Shown piece after piece: positions 10,006 to 20,534 of a stretch of DNA of 64,000 nucleotides. The stretch lies in the NCBI GenBank assembly GCA_947302175.1, contig CAMYVB010000009.1:1-64000 (forward strand), written 5' to 3'. Within the stretch, counting starts at the first letter, position 1. Each line of letters opens with the position of its first letter. Source of the stretch: an uncultured Bacteroidales bacterium (GTDB taxonomy: Bacteria > Bacteroidota > Bacteroidia > Bacteroidales > UBA932). A model generated the notes under the pieces. That model ran no database searches. It was not told the DNA's origin and worked only from the letters and a program-made list of their open reading frames with translations. The translations under genes were made by a program, and so were the position numbers.

Positions 10006-10788
10006 CTAGATATATTTTATCGGGTTACTGTCTTGCAGCGCCTTGCTGACATGAACGGCAAAGTTAGGAAATTTTTTCCGTAAGTGGGAAAATAAAACAT
10101 CCACAATCTCAACTTCGCTCTCAAAATGACCGATATCGGCGACGGCGAAGCCGGGGGCGGTGAAAAAATGGTGGTACGACACGTCGCCGCAAAGGTAGAG
10201 CTGGGCGCCTGCAGCGCGGGCAGCGTCCATGAGCGACTGCCCCGACCCGCCGCACATTGCGATGCGGCTGACGGGGACGCCGGGGTCGCGCGAAGCGCGT
10301 ATCATCTTGAGCCCGAAAGCGCTTTTGACGAGCGCGAGGGCCTGCTCGTAGCTAAGGGGAGAAGGAAGGTCGCCTACCATGCCGAGGCCGTAATTCCCGT
10401 CTCCTTCCGGCTCCAGGATGCTGATATTCTGCAGCCCGAGGCGCGAGGCCATTGCACCGCTCACTCCCCCTGGCACCTTATCGGCCGTGGTGTGGGCGGC
10501 ATAAACGGCAACGCCCGCCCTGACCGCCTTGATGATGGTAAGGCCTACAGGATCTTCGGGGGTAATCCTCTTGATGCCGCCGAAAATGAGGGGGTGATGG
10601 GTCACGACCATGTTGCAACCGCTCGCTACCGCCTCGTCCACGAGCTCGGGAGTGCAATCAAAGCCTATCATGACGCCGGAGACTTCCTGAGAGGGAGAGC
10701 CTACGCTCAGGCCGCTGTTGTCCCACTGCTCCTGTATTGAAAGCGGGGCGAACTCTTCGATCGCTGCAGCTATCTGTGAAACCTTCAT
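10006..10788 (-). CDS. Nif3-like dinuclear metal-centre hexameric protein
   Basis: WDNSGLSVGSP, VTHHPLIFGGIKRIT, AAHTTADKVPGGVS motifs. Confidence 0.88.
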   Translation of the reverse strand: MKVSQIAAAIEEFAPLSIQEQWDNSGLSVGSPSQEVSGVMIGFDCTPELVDEAVASGCNMVVTHHPLIFGGIKRITPEDPVGLTIIKAVRAGVAVYAAHTTADKVPGGVSGAMASRLGLQNISILEPEGDGNYGLGMVGDLPSPLSYEQALALVKSAFGLKMIRASRDPGVPVSRIAMCGGSGQSLMDAARAAGAQLYLCGDVSYHHFFTAPGFAVADIGHFESEVEIVDVLFSHLRKKFPNFAVHVSKALQDSNPIKYI

Positions 10789-11102
10789 AGTCCTGCCCTC
10801 ACGTCTTCGAGTTTGCGGCGTATTTCCTTCAGGGAATCCAGGACGCGCACTTTGCGGTCCACGGCGCTGCGGTCAGTGGCCATCTGCGCGGCCGCACCGT
10901 CCAGGGTGAGACCCTTGGTCTTAACCAGGTAATGCACCTTTTTCAGCGTTTCGATGTCGTCAGCCGTGTAGAGACGGTTGCCCTTGGCGTTGCGGTTAGG
11001 CTTGATGTATTTGGTGAAGGTGTTGGACCAGTAGCGCACGAGGGAAGTGCTTTCCCCGAGCATCTCGGCGGCTTCGCCAATTGTATAGTAGAGCTTTTCC
11101 AT
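10785..11102 (-). CDS. MerR-family transcriptional regulator
   Basis: YYTIGEAAEMLGESTSLVRYWSNTF...GNRLYTADDIETL winged-helix sequence. Confidence 0.85.
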   Translation of the reverse strand: MEKLYYTIGEAAEMLGESTSLVRYWSNTFTKYIKPNRNAKGNRLYTADDIETLKKVHYLVKTKGLTLDGAAAQMATDRSAVDRKVRVLDSLKEIRRKLEDVRAGL

Positions 11103-11113
11103 ATCGAAAAGGA

Positions 11114-12052
11114 TTAGTCGAGCGATTGACCCGTGTTGACCGACATGTAGAGCATGTTGGTGTACTCGTAGGGGGTGACGGAGGCGAAGAAATGGTGGAC
11201 GGGATCGAGCAGGACTCCGTCGCGGAGCACCTCGTAATGGAGGTGGGGGACAAGCGAATTGCCGCTGGAGCCCACTTCCGCTATCTTGGTGCCGGCCTTG
11301 ACGCTCTGGCCGAGGTGCACCGAAATGTCGCCGAGATGGCAGTAACGGGTCACGTATCCCCCGTCGTGGGTTATTTCCACGACGTTTCCTTCACCCTTGA
11401 AGCTCCTGCGCACCAAGCTCACCCGCCCCGCAGCCGAGGCATAGACTGCGGCGCCCTGGGAGGCGATGATGTCGAGCCCGTCGTGGCGGGCCGTAACCTT
11501 GAGGAAAGGATTCATCTTCTCGCCTATGGAGGCGCCAACCTGCACGTACGACAAGTCAGCAACAGGCATGTAGAGGGGAGGCAGGGACGCCCCGGGAGCG
11601 CAGTATTTCTCGTGAGACGCCTTCATCAGGGAGTCAATTCTGCTTGAAGCGGCGAGCAGGGCGTCCGCCTTGGCGGCGGTGAATTTGACTATTTTCCTGT
11701 CGGGGATGGTATCTGACGAAAGGAAATCGGTCTCGCCCACGGGATCGAGGCCCGGAGCTTCGGCATAGAAGATGTCTTTGTATATCCTTGCATCCTTGAC
11801 CTGGAGGCCGCTCAGCACGGTTTCGACAAGGGCTTCGTCCCTTAGCATGCCGGGGAAAATCTTTTCGTAGAGGCGGTTCTCGCTCTTCATCTGCTTCTCG
11901 CTGTCGGTGCTGACAAGGAGGGCCACAATCGCATAGTAGATGGCGGCGACGAGCACCGAAAGAAGGAAGTACTTCACCACGACGAGCACGAAGCCCCAGA
12001 AGGTGCGGTTCGCCTTCTTGACTGCCGATATGACGTTTCCCTGCCTGCTCAT
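11114..12052 (-). CDS. M23-family (LytM) metallopeptidase
   Basis: HDGLDIIASQGAAVYASAAGRVSLV...GSSGNSLVPHLHYEV. Confidence 0.87.
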   Translation of the reverse strand: MSRQGNVISAVKKANRTFWGFVLVVVKYFLLSVLVAAIYYAIVALLVSTDSEKQMKSENRLYEKIFPGMLRDEALVETVLSGLQVKDARIYKDIFYAEAPGLDPVGETDFLSSDTIPDRKIVKFTAAKADALLAASSRIDSLMKASHEKYCAPGASLPPLYMPVADLSYVQVGASIGEKMNPFLKVTARHDGLDIIASQGAAVYASAAGRVSLVRRSFKGEGNVVEITHDGGYVTRYCHLGDISVHLGQSVKAGTKIAEVGSSGNSLVPHLHYEVLRDGVLLDPVHHFFASVTPYEYTNMLYMSVNTGQSLD

Positions 12053-13062
12053 CTCTTTGTCCTCGCTTTAAAACCGGATTTAAGCATCGCGGGTGATTCC
12101 TCCTCCCGTTTCTGCACCATGGCGGCGTACTCTTCTTTACTCACCGACAGGTCATAGTAGTTGGCGGGGTTGACCTTGTTGCCACGGTAGATGACCTCGT
12201 AATGCAGGTGGTCGCCCGTGGACTTGCCGGTGCGCCCTATGGCTCCTATGCACTGCCCGCGCTTGATTTGCATGCCCTCGGTCACGAAGACCTCGCTCAT
12301 ATGCGCGTACATGGTCTGGTAGCCGAAACCGTGGTCGATCACGACCATGTTGCCATAGCCGAAGAACTGGAACTTCACGGACTCGATTACACCGTCGCCG
12401 GTCGCGTAGATGGGAGTGCCCTTCTTGGCGGCGAAATCCACGCCCATGTGGCGCCTCAGACCGCCGTAAACGGGGTCTGTCCTCACGCCGAAAGTACTGG
12501 AAATACGATAGTTACGCGTATTGGGATCTATGGGGGGGATATTGGGGATGCTGGACGCCATGTCCCCCGCCCTCTTCGAAAGGGCTTCCACTTCGTCGAA
12601 AGACTTCAGCTGGACATAGGTCCTCTTTTTGAGCTCTTCGAGGCGTATGTAGTTCTCCCTGAGGCGGCTGTTGCGGCCTATCTCGGAAAGCACGTCAAAA
12701 TCGCCCTCGTACTCCCCCGCTCCGGTAACGGCGCTCCGGGGAATCTCGGACATACCGAAAATGGAACGGTAGACGTCGCTATTCCTAAGCTCGAGGTCCT
12801 CGAGGATCTCTTCGCAGCGGTCCATATCCCTGGAGAGGACGGCGACCTTCGCGTTCCACGCCGCGTTGGTCTTTTTCAGCAGGGCTGCCTTGGGCGTGTC
12901 GAGACCGAGGAAAATGAAAAGGAACCAGAAATATAGTACCGCCAGGGCGACGCTCGCGAGGAAAATCAAACTGTACCGCACCAGTCTTCTCCTGGGCGGT
13001 TCTGTGGAGATCTCGTACAAGAGAGTCTCCGGATTGATTCTCATATTCGGATTGTCCGGCAT
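12049..13062 (-). CDS. M23-family (LytM) metallopeptidase
   Basis: [24 protein letters not shown]...[17 protein letters not shown]; overlaps the next gene by 4 bp. Confidence 0.9.
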   Translation of the reverse strand: MPDNPNMRINPETLLYEISTEPPRRRLVRYSLIFLASVALAVLYFWFLFIFLGLDTPKAALLKKTNAAWNAKVAVLSRDMDRCEEILEDLELRNSDVYRSIFGMSEIPRSAVTGAGEYEGDFDVLSEIGRNSRLRENYIRLEELKKRTYVQLKSFDEVEALSKRAGDMASSIPNIPPIDPNTRNYRISSTFGVRTDPVYGGLRRHMGVDFAAKKGTPIYATGDGVIESVKFQFFGYGNMVVIDHGFGYQTMYAHMSEVFVTEGMQIKRGQCIGAIGRTGKSTGDHLHYEVIYRGNKVNPANYYDLSVSKEEYAAMVQKREEESPAMLKSGFKARTKR

Positions 13063-13091
13063 AATTGAAGGCTTTAGCCTGGCTCAAGATG

Positions 13092-13099
13092 CAAATATA
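13092..13099 (-). promoter_or_regulatory. Candidate -7 box (TATATTTG) for the M23 pair
   Basis: TATATTTG on the minus strand matches the Bacteroidetes TAnnTTTG consensus, about 30 bp upstream of the CDS. Confidence 0.5.
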
Positions 13100-13121
13100 C
13101 CTCTTTTTTTATTTTTTATGC

Positions 13122-13129
13122 TAATTTTG
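13122..13129 (+). promoter_or_regulatory. Candidate -7 box (TAATTTTG) for alaS
   Basis: TAATTTTG, 27 bp upstream of the alaS ATG. Confidence 0.5.
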
Positions 13130-13156
13130 CAGGTTCGCTTGAAAATCAGAACGACT

Positions 13157-15787
13157 ATGACATCGAAAGAAATACGCCGGAAGTTCCTGGACTTCTTCGC
13201 CTCCAAAGGCCACACTATCGTCCCTTCAGCCCCCATGGTGGTCAAGAACGACCCCACGCTCATGTTCACCAACGCGGGGATGAACCAGTTCAAAGATTAT
13301 TTCCTCGGCAACGCCACTCCCCCCTTCAAGCGCGCCACCGACTCCCAGAAGTGCCTCCGCGTCAGCGGCAAGCACAACGATCTCGAGGAAGTGGGCCACG
13401 ACACCTACCACCACACGATGTTCGAAATGCTGGGCAACTGGAGTTTCGGCGACTACTTCAAGGCCGAAGCTATTGACTGGGCCTGGGAGCTCCTCACCGA
13501 AGTCTACAAGATAGACAAGAGCCTGCTCTACGCCACCGTATTCGAAGGCGCCGCCGAAGACGGCACGACCCTCGACACCGAGGCTCAGGAAGCCTGGCGC
13601 AAATACCTCCCCGAGGACCACATACTCCTCGGCAACAAGCACGACAATTTCTGGGAAATGGGCGACACCGGCCCCTGCGGTCCCTGCTCTGAAATCCACA
13701 TCGACATCCGCACCCCCGAGGAGAAAGCCGCTAGCGGCATCCCCGGCCGCGAGCTCGTCAACAAGAGCGACCCCCACGTCATAGAAATCTGGAACCTGGT
13801 CTTCATGCAGTTCCAGCGCTTCGCCGACGGCCATCTTGAGCCCCTCCCCGCCAAGAACATCGACACCGGCATGGGCTTCGAGCGCCTCTGCGCCGTTCTC
13901 CAGGGCAAGAATTCCAACTACGACTCCGACGTCTTCACCGGCATGCTCGGCCGCATCGAAGAGTTCAGCGGTCACAAGTACGGCGAAAGCGCCGAGACAG
14001 ACGTCGCCATGAGGGTCATCGCCGACCATATCCGCACAATCGGCTTCTCCATCGCCGACGGCCAGCTCCCCGGCAACGTCAAGGCCGGCTACGTCATCCG
14101 CAGGATCCTTCGCCGCGCCGTTCGCTACGGCTACACCTTCCTCGGTTTCACCGAGCCCTTCCTCTGCCGCCTCGTGCCCCAGCTCCTGTCCGACATGGGC
14201 GAAGCCTATCCCGAGCTCGTCGCCCAGAGCAAGCTTATCGAGAGCGTCATACGCGAAGAGGAAGTTGCGTTCCTCAAGACCCTCGACCGCGGCATCAGCC
14301 TGATGGACGAGTATATGAAGCGTTCGAAAGACACACGCGTAATCGCAGGCCCCGACGCCTTCAAGCTCTACGACACCTACGGATTCCCCATAGACTTGAC
14401 GCAGCTCATCGCCTCCGAGCACGGATTCACCGTCGACCTCGAGGGCTTCAACGTGGAGCTCCAGAAGCAGAAGGACCGCGCCCGCGGCGCCACCGCCAAC
14501 GAGTTCGGCGACTGGGCCGAGTTCCACCCCGGCAAGTGCGAATTCACCGGCTACGACTCCACCACCGTCGAGGGCGCCCTGCTCCTCAAGCAGCGCACCG
14601 TCAAGCAGAAGAATAAGGAAATGCTCCAGCTCGTCTTCGACCGCACCCCCTTCTACGGCGAAATGGGCGGCGAAATAGGTGACACCGGCACCATCACCTC
14701 CGCCTCCGGCGAAACCATCAGGATACTCAACACCATCAAGGAGAACGACCTGACCATACACGTTGCCGAGCGCTTCCCCGCAGACCCCGAAGGCACTTTC
14801 ACCCTCAGCGTCGACGCCGCCCGCAGGCAGAAGATAGCCAATAACCACAGCTGCACCCACCTGATGCACCAGGCCCTCCGCGAAATCCTCGGCACCCACG
14901 TCGAGCAGAAAGGTTCGTACGTCACCGACAAGGCCCTGCGCTTCGATTTCTCCCACTTCGAGAAGCTCTCCGACGAGCAGATCGCAGCCGTCGAGCGCCG
15001 CGTCAACACCCTCATCCGCGAGAACATCGCCCTTCGCGAAAAGAGGGACGCCACCATGGACGAGGCCCGCGAAATGGGCGCCATGGCCCTCTTCGGCGAA
15101 AAGTACGGCGACAAGGTCCGCGTCGTCAGCTTCGGCCCCAGCGTTGAGCTCTGCGGCGGCTGCCACACTTCCGCCACCGGCAACATAGGTCTTTTCAAAA
15201 TCCTTAGCGAAGGCGCCATAGCAGCTGGCGTGCGCCGCATCGAAGCCATCACCGGCGAAGAGGCGGAAGAGTTCGTGCTCAATCTCCAGGGAATGATGCG
15301 CGACGCCCGCGCCTTCTTCAACAACGCCCCCGACCTCGGCGGCGCAATACGCAAGATGATAGACGAGAACGCCGTCTACAAGAAGCAGGCTGAGGAGTTC
15401 GCAAAGCAGAAAGCCGCGCAGCTCGCCCGCACCCTCGCCGACAAGGCCCGGGAAATCAACGGCGTCAAGGTAATCGTCGTAAGCGACTCTGCCCTCAGCG
15501 GCGCCGATCCCGCAATGCTTCGCAACGCAGCCCTCACCCTCCAGAAAGAGCTCAAGGGCACGGCCCTTATCGCAGCATACGAATTCGAAGGCAAGCCTCA
15601 GCTTATGCTCATGTACTCCGACGACCTCGTCGAGGCAGGCCGCAACGCCGGCAAGGACATACGCGAAGGCGCCAAGTTCATCCAGGGCGGCGGCGGCGGC
15701 CAGAGCGGTCTCGCCACTGCCGGCGGCAAGAATGTTGCAGGTCTGAAGGACGCACTCGAAGCTCTCAAGGAAGTAGCCACGAAGTAA
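13157..15787 (+). CDS. alaS: Alanyl-tRNA synthetase
   Basis: [28 protein letters not shown]...[20 protein letters not shown]-terminal DHHA1. ATG at 13157 chosen over the ORF-track start. Confidence 0.96.
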   Translation: MTSKEIRRKFLDFFASKGHTIVPSAPMVVKNDPTLMFTNAGMNQFKDYFLGNATPPFKRATDSQKCLRVSGKHNDLEEVGHDTYHHTMFEMLGNWSFGDYFKAEAIDWAWELLTEVYKIDKSLLYATVFEGAAEDGTTLDTEAQEAWRKYLPEDHILLGNKHDNFWEMGDTGPCGPCSEIHIDIRTPEEKAASGIPGRELVNKSDPHVIEIWNLVFMQFQRFADGHLEPLPAKNIDTGMGFERLCAVLQGKNSNYDSDVFTGMLGRIEEFSGHKYGESAETDVAMRVIADHIRTIGFSIADGQLPGNVKAGYVIRRILRRAVRYGYTFLGFTEPFLCRLVPQLLSDMGEAYPELVAQSKLIESVIREEEVAFLKTLDRGISLMDEYMKRSKDTRVIAGPDAFKLYDTYGFPIDLTQLIASEHGFTVDLEGFNVELQKQKDRARGATANEFGDWAEFHPGKCEFTGYDSTTVEGALLLKQRTVKQKNKEMLQLVFDRTPFYGEMGGEIGDTGTITSASGETIRILNTIKENDLTIHVAERFPADPEGTFTLSVDAARRQKIANNHSCTHLMHQALREILGTHVEQKGSYVTDKALRFDFSHFEKLSDEQIAAVERRVNTLIRENIALREKRDATMDEAREMGAMALFGEKYGDKVRVVSFGPSVELCGGCHTSATGNIGLFKILSEGAIAAGVRRIEAITGEEAEEFVLNLQGMMRDARAFFNNAPDLGGAIRKMIDENAVYKKQAEEFAKQKAAQLARTLADKAREINGVKVIVVSDSALSGADPAMLRNAALTLQKELKGTALIAAYEFEGKPQLMLMYSDDLVEAGRNAGKDIREGAKFIQGGGGGQSGLATAGGKNVAGLKDALEALKEVATK

Positions 15788-15799
15788 GCTTCATCCCGG

Positions 15800-18250
15800 A
15801 TGAAAAGGATAGACCGTTTCATACTCACCTCCTTCATCGGGCCGTTCCTGGCGATACTTTTCGTCGTCATGTTCGTCCTGATGATGCAGTTCCTGTGGCT
15901 CTACATTGACGAGCTCATAGGCAAGGGACTGAGCATGGGCGTTATCCTCGAATTCCTGATGTGGGGCGGCTGCACCATCATCCCCATGGCCATGCCGCTT
16001 GCCACCCTCCTTTCGTCGATGATGACTATGGGCCTGATGGCCGAGCACAACGAGCTCATAGCCCTCAAGTCCGCGGGCATCTCAGTGCTCCGCGTCATGA
16101 AGCCCATCATCTACGCATCAGCCGTCATTACTATCCTGGCCTTCTTTGCCAACAACAATCTCGTCCCCCACGCCTACAACAAGATCTACACCCTGAGGGA
16201 CGACATCCTGAAGACCAAGGAAGAGATAAAAATCCCCCCGGGAACCTTCTACGACGGCATCGAAGGCTATGTGCTGAGGGTCGACGAGAGCGACGAAAAG
16301 ACCGGCATGATGCACGGAATCATGGTCTACGACCACACCCGCGGCCGCGGCAACTCCGCCACCATACTCGCCGACTCCGCCACTCTGACGATGTCCAAGG
16401 ACAAGGACTATCTCACCTTCACCCTCTACAACGGCACCAACTACCAGGAGGACAACACGATGAAATACAGGGACACCTCCCTGCAGCTCCAGCGCGTCAA
16501 ATTCGCCCGCGAGGAGCTCATCATCTCCCTCCAGAATTACGCCTTCGAGAAATCCGACTCCGCCCGCTTCTCCGACCAGATCATGGCCATGGACATAGCG
16601 CAGCTCAGGGTGGAAAAGGACTCCCTGCGCAAGGTCGGCGAGCACACGCATGAGATGCAGCTCACCCGCCTGATGAACAGCGGAATCCTCGCGAAAAACA
16701 ACCAGCTGGACACCTCCTTCACCAAGCGCGGGTTCAGCAACTACTCCCACCCCGACTACCTCAAGTGGGACAGTCCTTCCGACGAAATCGAATCCCTGCA
16801 TACCGCCTCCGAGAACGCCAACCAAATGGTCTCCCTCGTGACTTCATTCTCCAGGGATTCCAACGAATATCTCTTCTACCTCAGGAGGGCCGACCTCGAA
16901 TTCCTCAGGAAATTCGCCGTGGCGCTCGCCTGCTTCATCATGTTCTTCATCGGGGCCCCCATAGGCGCCCGTGTGCGCAAGGGCGGTCTCGGAGTGCCTG
17001 CCATCATCTCCGTCCTGTTCTTCGTCCTCTACTACATAGTGGACATCACAGGCAGCAAACTTGCCAAAGACGGAGCCGTGGCTGCAGCGGTGGGCGCTTT
17101 CATCTCCTTTGTAGTACTGATTCCTATAGGCTTCCTCCTCACGAGGCAGGCCGTCAACGACTCTTCCATTTCCAGCTCCGAGAGCCTCAAACTGCGCATA
17201 CGCAGGCTTTGGAGACAATTCATCGGCATGATTAGGAAACCCCGCATCGTCTATATGGGCACGCCCGAGTTCGCCGTCGCCCCTCTCGAAAGACTCCTTT
17301 CCAACAAGAAATATAAGGTGGTCGGCGTTGTCACCGTGGCCGACAAGCCGGGCGGCAGAGGCCTTGGCATGAGCGAGAGCGCCGTCAAGAAATACGCCGT
17401 ATCGAAGGGCCTTCCCGTCCTCCAGCCCGTGAAGCTCAAGGATCCCGAATTCCTCGCTTCGCTCAAAGCCCTGAAAGCCGACATTTTCGCAGTCGTGGCC
17501 TTCAGGATGCTCCCCGAGGAGGTCTGGTCCATGCCAAGGCTGGGCACTTTCAACCTCCACGCAGCTCTGCTGCCCCAGTACCGCGGCGCCGCTCCCATCA
17601 ACTGGGCCGTCATCAACGGCGAAGCCCTGACCGGCGTCACCACCTTCATGATAGATAAAGACATCGACACGGGCGGCATTATCCTGCGCGAAGACTACCA
17701 CATCGGTCCCGCTGAGAATGCCGGCAACGTCCACGACGCCCTGATGTCCATGGGTGCCGACCTCGTTGAGAGGACCGTTGAGGGCATAGTTGAAGGCACG
17801 GCCGAAATCCGCGTCCAGAAGAGCTATATCCAGGGCTCCGAAGTGCTCCATGCCGCACCCAAGCTCCGCAAGGAGCTCTTCCACATCGACTGGGCCGACA
17901 CTTCCCGCCACATTTTCAATCTCATACGCGGTCTGAGCCCCTATCCCGGTGCTTATACGGAGCTCACTGACGGAGCTTCCGCCCCCGTCCAGCTCAAGGT
18001 TTTCGAGGCTTCCGTCATGCAATACGACGGCCCCGAAAAGCCCGGAGAGCTCATCTCCGACGGCAAGAGCCTGCTTGCCGTAAGGACCCTGGACGGAGCC
18101 GTCAAACTCGAGAGCGTCCAGATGGCCGGGAAGAAGCGTATGGAAGCCAGAGCCTTCCTTGCAGGTTTCCGAAACCCCGCCTCCTTCCATTGCACCCCCG
18201 GCACTTCCAAGGAGGAAATCTCCCGCGTAAGGGCCCTCGAAAACGCCTGA
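15800..18250 (+). CDS. Fusion protein: LptF/LptG-type (YjgP/YjgQ) permease (N-terminal ~480 aa) and methionyl-tRNA formyltransferase (C-terminal ~335 aa)
   Basis: One uninterrupted 816-aa ORF. N-terminal MKRIDRFILTSFIGPFLAILFVVMFVLMMQFLWLYIDELIGKGL; C-terminal RIVYMGTPEFAVAPLERLL, LNxHAALLPQYRGAAPINWAVINGE, TFMIDKDIDTGGI. Confidence 0.9.
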   Translation: MKRIDRFILTSFIGPFLAILFVVMFVLMMQFLWLYIDELIGKGLSMGVILEFLMWGGCTIIPMAMPLATLLSSMMTMGLMAEHNELIALKSAGISVLRVMKPIIYASAVITILAFFANNNLVPHAYNKIYTLRDDILKTKEEIKIPPGTFYDGIEGYVLRVDESDEKTGMMHGIMVYDHTRGRGNSATILADSATLTMSKDKDYLTFTLYNGTNYQEDNTMKYRDTSLQLQRVKFAREELIISLQNYAFEKSDSARFSDQIMAMDIAQLRVEKDSLRKVGEHTHEMQLTRLMNSGILAKNNQLDTSFTKRGFSNYSHPDYLKWDSPSDEIESLHTASENANQMVSLVTSFSRDSNEYLFYLRRADLEFLRKFAVALACFIMFFIGAPIGARVRKGGLGVPAIISVLFFVLYYIVDITGSKLAKDGAVAAAVGAFISFVVLIPIGFLLTRQAVNDSSISSSESLKLRIRRLWRQFIGMIRKPRIVYMGTPEFAVAPLERLLSNKKYKVVGVVTVADKPGGRGLGMSESAVKKYAVSKGLPVLQPVKLKDPEFLASLKALKADIFAVVAFRMLPEEVWSMPRLGTFNLHAALLPQYRGAAPINWAVINGEALTGVTTFMIDKDIDTGGIILREDYHIGPAENAGNVHDALMSMGADLVERTVEGIVEGTAEIRVQKSYIQGSEVLHAAPKLRKELFHIDWADTSRHIFNLIRGLSPYPGAYTELTDGASAPVQLKVFEASVMQYDGPEKPGELISDGKSLLAVRTLDGAVKLESVQMAGKKRMEARAFLAGFRNPASFHCTPGTSKEEISRVRALENA

Positions 18251-18256
18251 CCTGCA

Positions 18257-18898
18257 ATGGCTTCAGCAGTAATAGTTTGCAACGGAGAATTCCCCAGGAA
18301 GGAATATCCCCTGTACCTTCTTCGCAGCGCCGGGTCTGTCATTTGCTGCGACGGCGCTCTCTCCGCGCTTGAGAAACGCGGCATCGTGCCTGACGTAGTA
18401 ATCGGCGACATGGATTCCGTCTGCCCAAGGGCTCTGGGGCGTTTCCCCGGAAAAATAATCAAGGTCTCCGAGCAGGACGACAACGACCTTGCCAAGGCCT
18501 TCGCCTATCTGATGTCTTCCTCTCCCCTGCCGGATGAAGTCCACATCCTTGCCGCCACCGGCCTTCGCGAGGACCACACCCTCGGCAATTACGGGCAGCT
18601 CATGGAGTTCGAGAAAAAGTACCGCCTCCAGAAAAAGGGCATAGCCGTCGATATGGTTTCCGACCGCACCAGCGCCTTCGTCATAAGCGACAGTTGCGAA
18701 CTCTTTGTCGGGGGGGGCCGCAGCGTTTCTATTTTCACTCCCGACCCTTCGCTCAGGATAAAGTCTTCCGGACTTGAATACCCCACCGACGATGTCGTTT
18801 TCGACAACTGGTGGAAAGCAAGCCTTAACCACGCAGTCGCCGACAGCTTCACCCTTACCCTCTCCCACTCCGCCCCCGTCCTCCTCATCCTCGGCTAA
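18257..18898 (+). CDS. Thiamine diphosphokinase
   Basis: VICCDGALSALEKRGIVPDVVIGDMDSV and ATGLREDHTLGNYGQLMEF. Confidence 0.88.
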   Translation: MASAVIVCNGEFPRKEYPLYLLRSAGSVICCDGALSALEKRGIVPDVVIGDMDSVCPRALGRFPGKIIKVSEQDDNDLAKAFAYLMSSSPLPDEVHILAATGLREDHTLGNYGQLMEFEKKYRLQKKGIAVDMVSDRTSAFVISDSCELFVGGGRSVSIFTPDPSLRIKSSGLEYPTDDVVFDNWWKASLNHAVADSFTLTLSHSAPVLLILG

Positions 18899-18904
18899 TC
18901 CCGG

Positions 18905-19059
18905 TCCCTGAATGGCCCCTGAATGGTCCCTGAATGGTCCCTGAGCTTGTCGAAGGGCTTGTCGAAGGGCTTGTCGAAGGGCCGGTTGTTTCGACAGGCT
19001 CAACAATCGTAGTCGAAGGGCCGGTTGTTTCGACAGGCTCAACAATCGCAGTCGAAGGG
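18905..19059. repeat. Compound tandem repeats: 11 bp x3, 12 bp x3, 39 bp x2
   Basis: (t/c)ccctgaatgg x3 (18905-18937), cttgtcgaaggg x3 (18946-18981), ccggttgtttcgacaggctcaacaatcg(t/c)agtcgaaggg x2 (18982-19059). Confidence 0.92.
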
Positions 19060-19130
19060 ACGGCACTCGGCGTTTGGCGTAATTGCCCGATTTTTGCTAA
19101 CTTGCGATGTTTTTGAAAGGACAACTACGA

Positions 19131-20534
19131 ATGTTACGAACACTTAGAATCGTTTTGGCAGCGCTGTTCTTTATCGGGACGACACTGCTGCTTGCCGGCA
19201 TAGGCGCCGGATGGTGGGGATGGATGGCCAAGGTCCAGTTCATGCCCAGCCTTATGAGGGTCATCGGGAGCGCCACCCTGCTCAACATAGCCATACTGGG
19301 AGGCATCCTGCTGCTCACTTTGGTTCTCGGGCGCATATACTGCTCTGTCATTTGCCCTCTGGGCGTATGGCAGGACATAGTAAACTGGCTTAGCGCCAGA
19401 AGGAAGAAGCATCGCCGCCGCTTCAGTTTCAAGCCTGAAAACAAGTGGCTGCGCTATATTTTCTGGGCCTTCTATGTCGCGGCCCTCGTGTTCGGCGTCC
19501 AGGTCGTTGTGTCCCTGCTTGCACCGTACAGCGCCTGGGGAAGGATAGTGAGCACCGCTCTCAACCCCCTTGGAGCCGGCACTGCGCTGATTATTGTCGC
19601 TGTCGTGACTTTACTTGTCACGGGCGTTCTCGCTTGGGTTGGCGGCAGGACTTACTGCAACACTTTCTGCCCCGTGGGCACGACGCTGAGCTTTTTCTCC
19701 CGTTTTGCCATTTTCCGTCCCAGGATTGACGCCGAGGCTTGCACCGGCTGCCGCATGTGCGAGAAGGGCTGCAGGAGCTCCTGCATCGATATTAAGAATA
19801 AGACTATAGATTACAGCCGCTGCGTGGATTGCTTCGACTGCGTGGATAACTGCAAGTTCGGAGCGATGTCGTTCGGGACAGGAAAGGACAAGCCTCAGGC
19901 TGATTCCAAGGGGCGCCGCGCGTTCCTTGCAGGATCGGCGCTGGCGCTTACCTCGCTGACGCTGAAGGCGCAGGAGCAGAAGCTCGACGGCGGCCTTGCC
20001 CCTATCGTGCCGAAACGCACCCCTGAGCGCACGGAGCGCATAGTGCCCCCCGGAGCCGGGAGCGCCAAGGATTTCCATGCCCGCTGCACGGCCTGCCAGC
20101 TCTGCGTGGACAGCTGCCCCAACGGTGTCCTTCGCCCGAGCACAGACCTTGACCACTTCATGCAGCCTGAAGCTTCGTTCGAAAAGGGCTACTGCCGCCC
20201 CGAGTGCTCAGCCTGCTCGCAGGTCTGCCCCGCCGGCGCCATACTGCCCGTCACCCCCGAGGAGCGCACGCAGATCCACGTCGGCGTCGCCTCGGTCAAT
20301 ACCGAACTCTGCGTTGCCGTGACCGACGGTGTGCAGTGCGGCAACTGCGCCCGCCACTGCCCCGCCGCCGCAATCACTATGGTCAGGCTCAATCCCGAGG
20401 ATGACCTATCACCCCTTGTGCCCGCCGTGCTCGAAGAAAAGTGCATAGGCTGCGGAGCATGCGAATATCTCTGCCCTTCGAGGCCCTTCAGCGCAATTCA
20501 CGTCAACGGTTTGAAAATACACATCAATGGATAG
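19131..20534 (+). CDS. Polyferredoxin: NapH/NosR-like membrane region followed by a NapG-like Fe-S region
   Basis: Several TMs, multiple CxxCxxCxxxC motifs, and an internal RRAFLAGSALALTSL segment. Alternative start at 19107. Confidence 0.82.
   Translation: MLRTLRIVLAALFFIGTTLLLAGIGAGWWGWMAKVQFMPSLMRVIGSATLLNIAILGGILLLTLVLGRIYCSVICPLGVWQDIVNWLSARRKKHRRRFSFKPENKWLRYIFWAFYVAALVFGVQVVVSLLAPYSAWGRIVSTALNPLGAGTALIIVAVVTLLVTGVLAWVGGRTYCNTFCPVGTTLSFFSRFAIFRPRIDAEACTGCRMCEKGCRSSCIDIKNKTIDYSRCVDCFDCVDNCKFGAMSFGTGKDKPQADSKGRRAFLAGSALALTSLTLKAQEQKLDGGLAPIVPKRTPERTERIVPPGAGSAKDFHARCTACQLCVDSCPNGVLRPSTDLDHFMQPEASFEKGYCRPECSACSQVCPAGAILPVTPEERTQIHVGVASVNTELCVAVTDGVQCGNCARHCPAAAITMVRLNPEDDLSPLVPAVLEEKCIGCGACEYLCPSRPFSAIHVNGLKIHING

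Noticed and set aside
8422-10083. 553-aa plus-strand ORF
   Set aside because: Antisense to dnaB and the zinc-ribbon gene; low-complexity shadow composition.
13226-15166. 646-aa minus-strand ORF
   Set aside because: Antisense shadow of alaS; no recognisable motif.
18905-19059. CRISPR array
   Set aside because: Repeats are contiguous with different unit sizes and no unique spacers; no cas genes nearby.
18934-19116. 60-aa ORF MVPELVEGLVEGLVEGPVVSTGSTIVVEG...
   Set aside because: Pure translation of the intergenic tandem repeats; no independent coding evidence.
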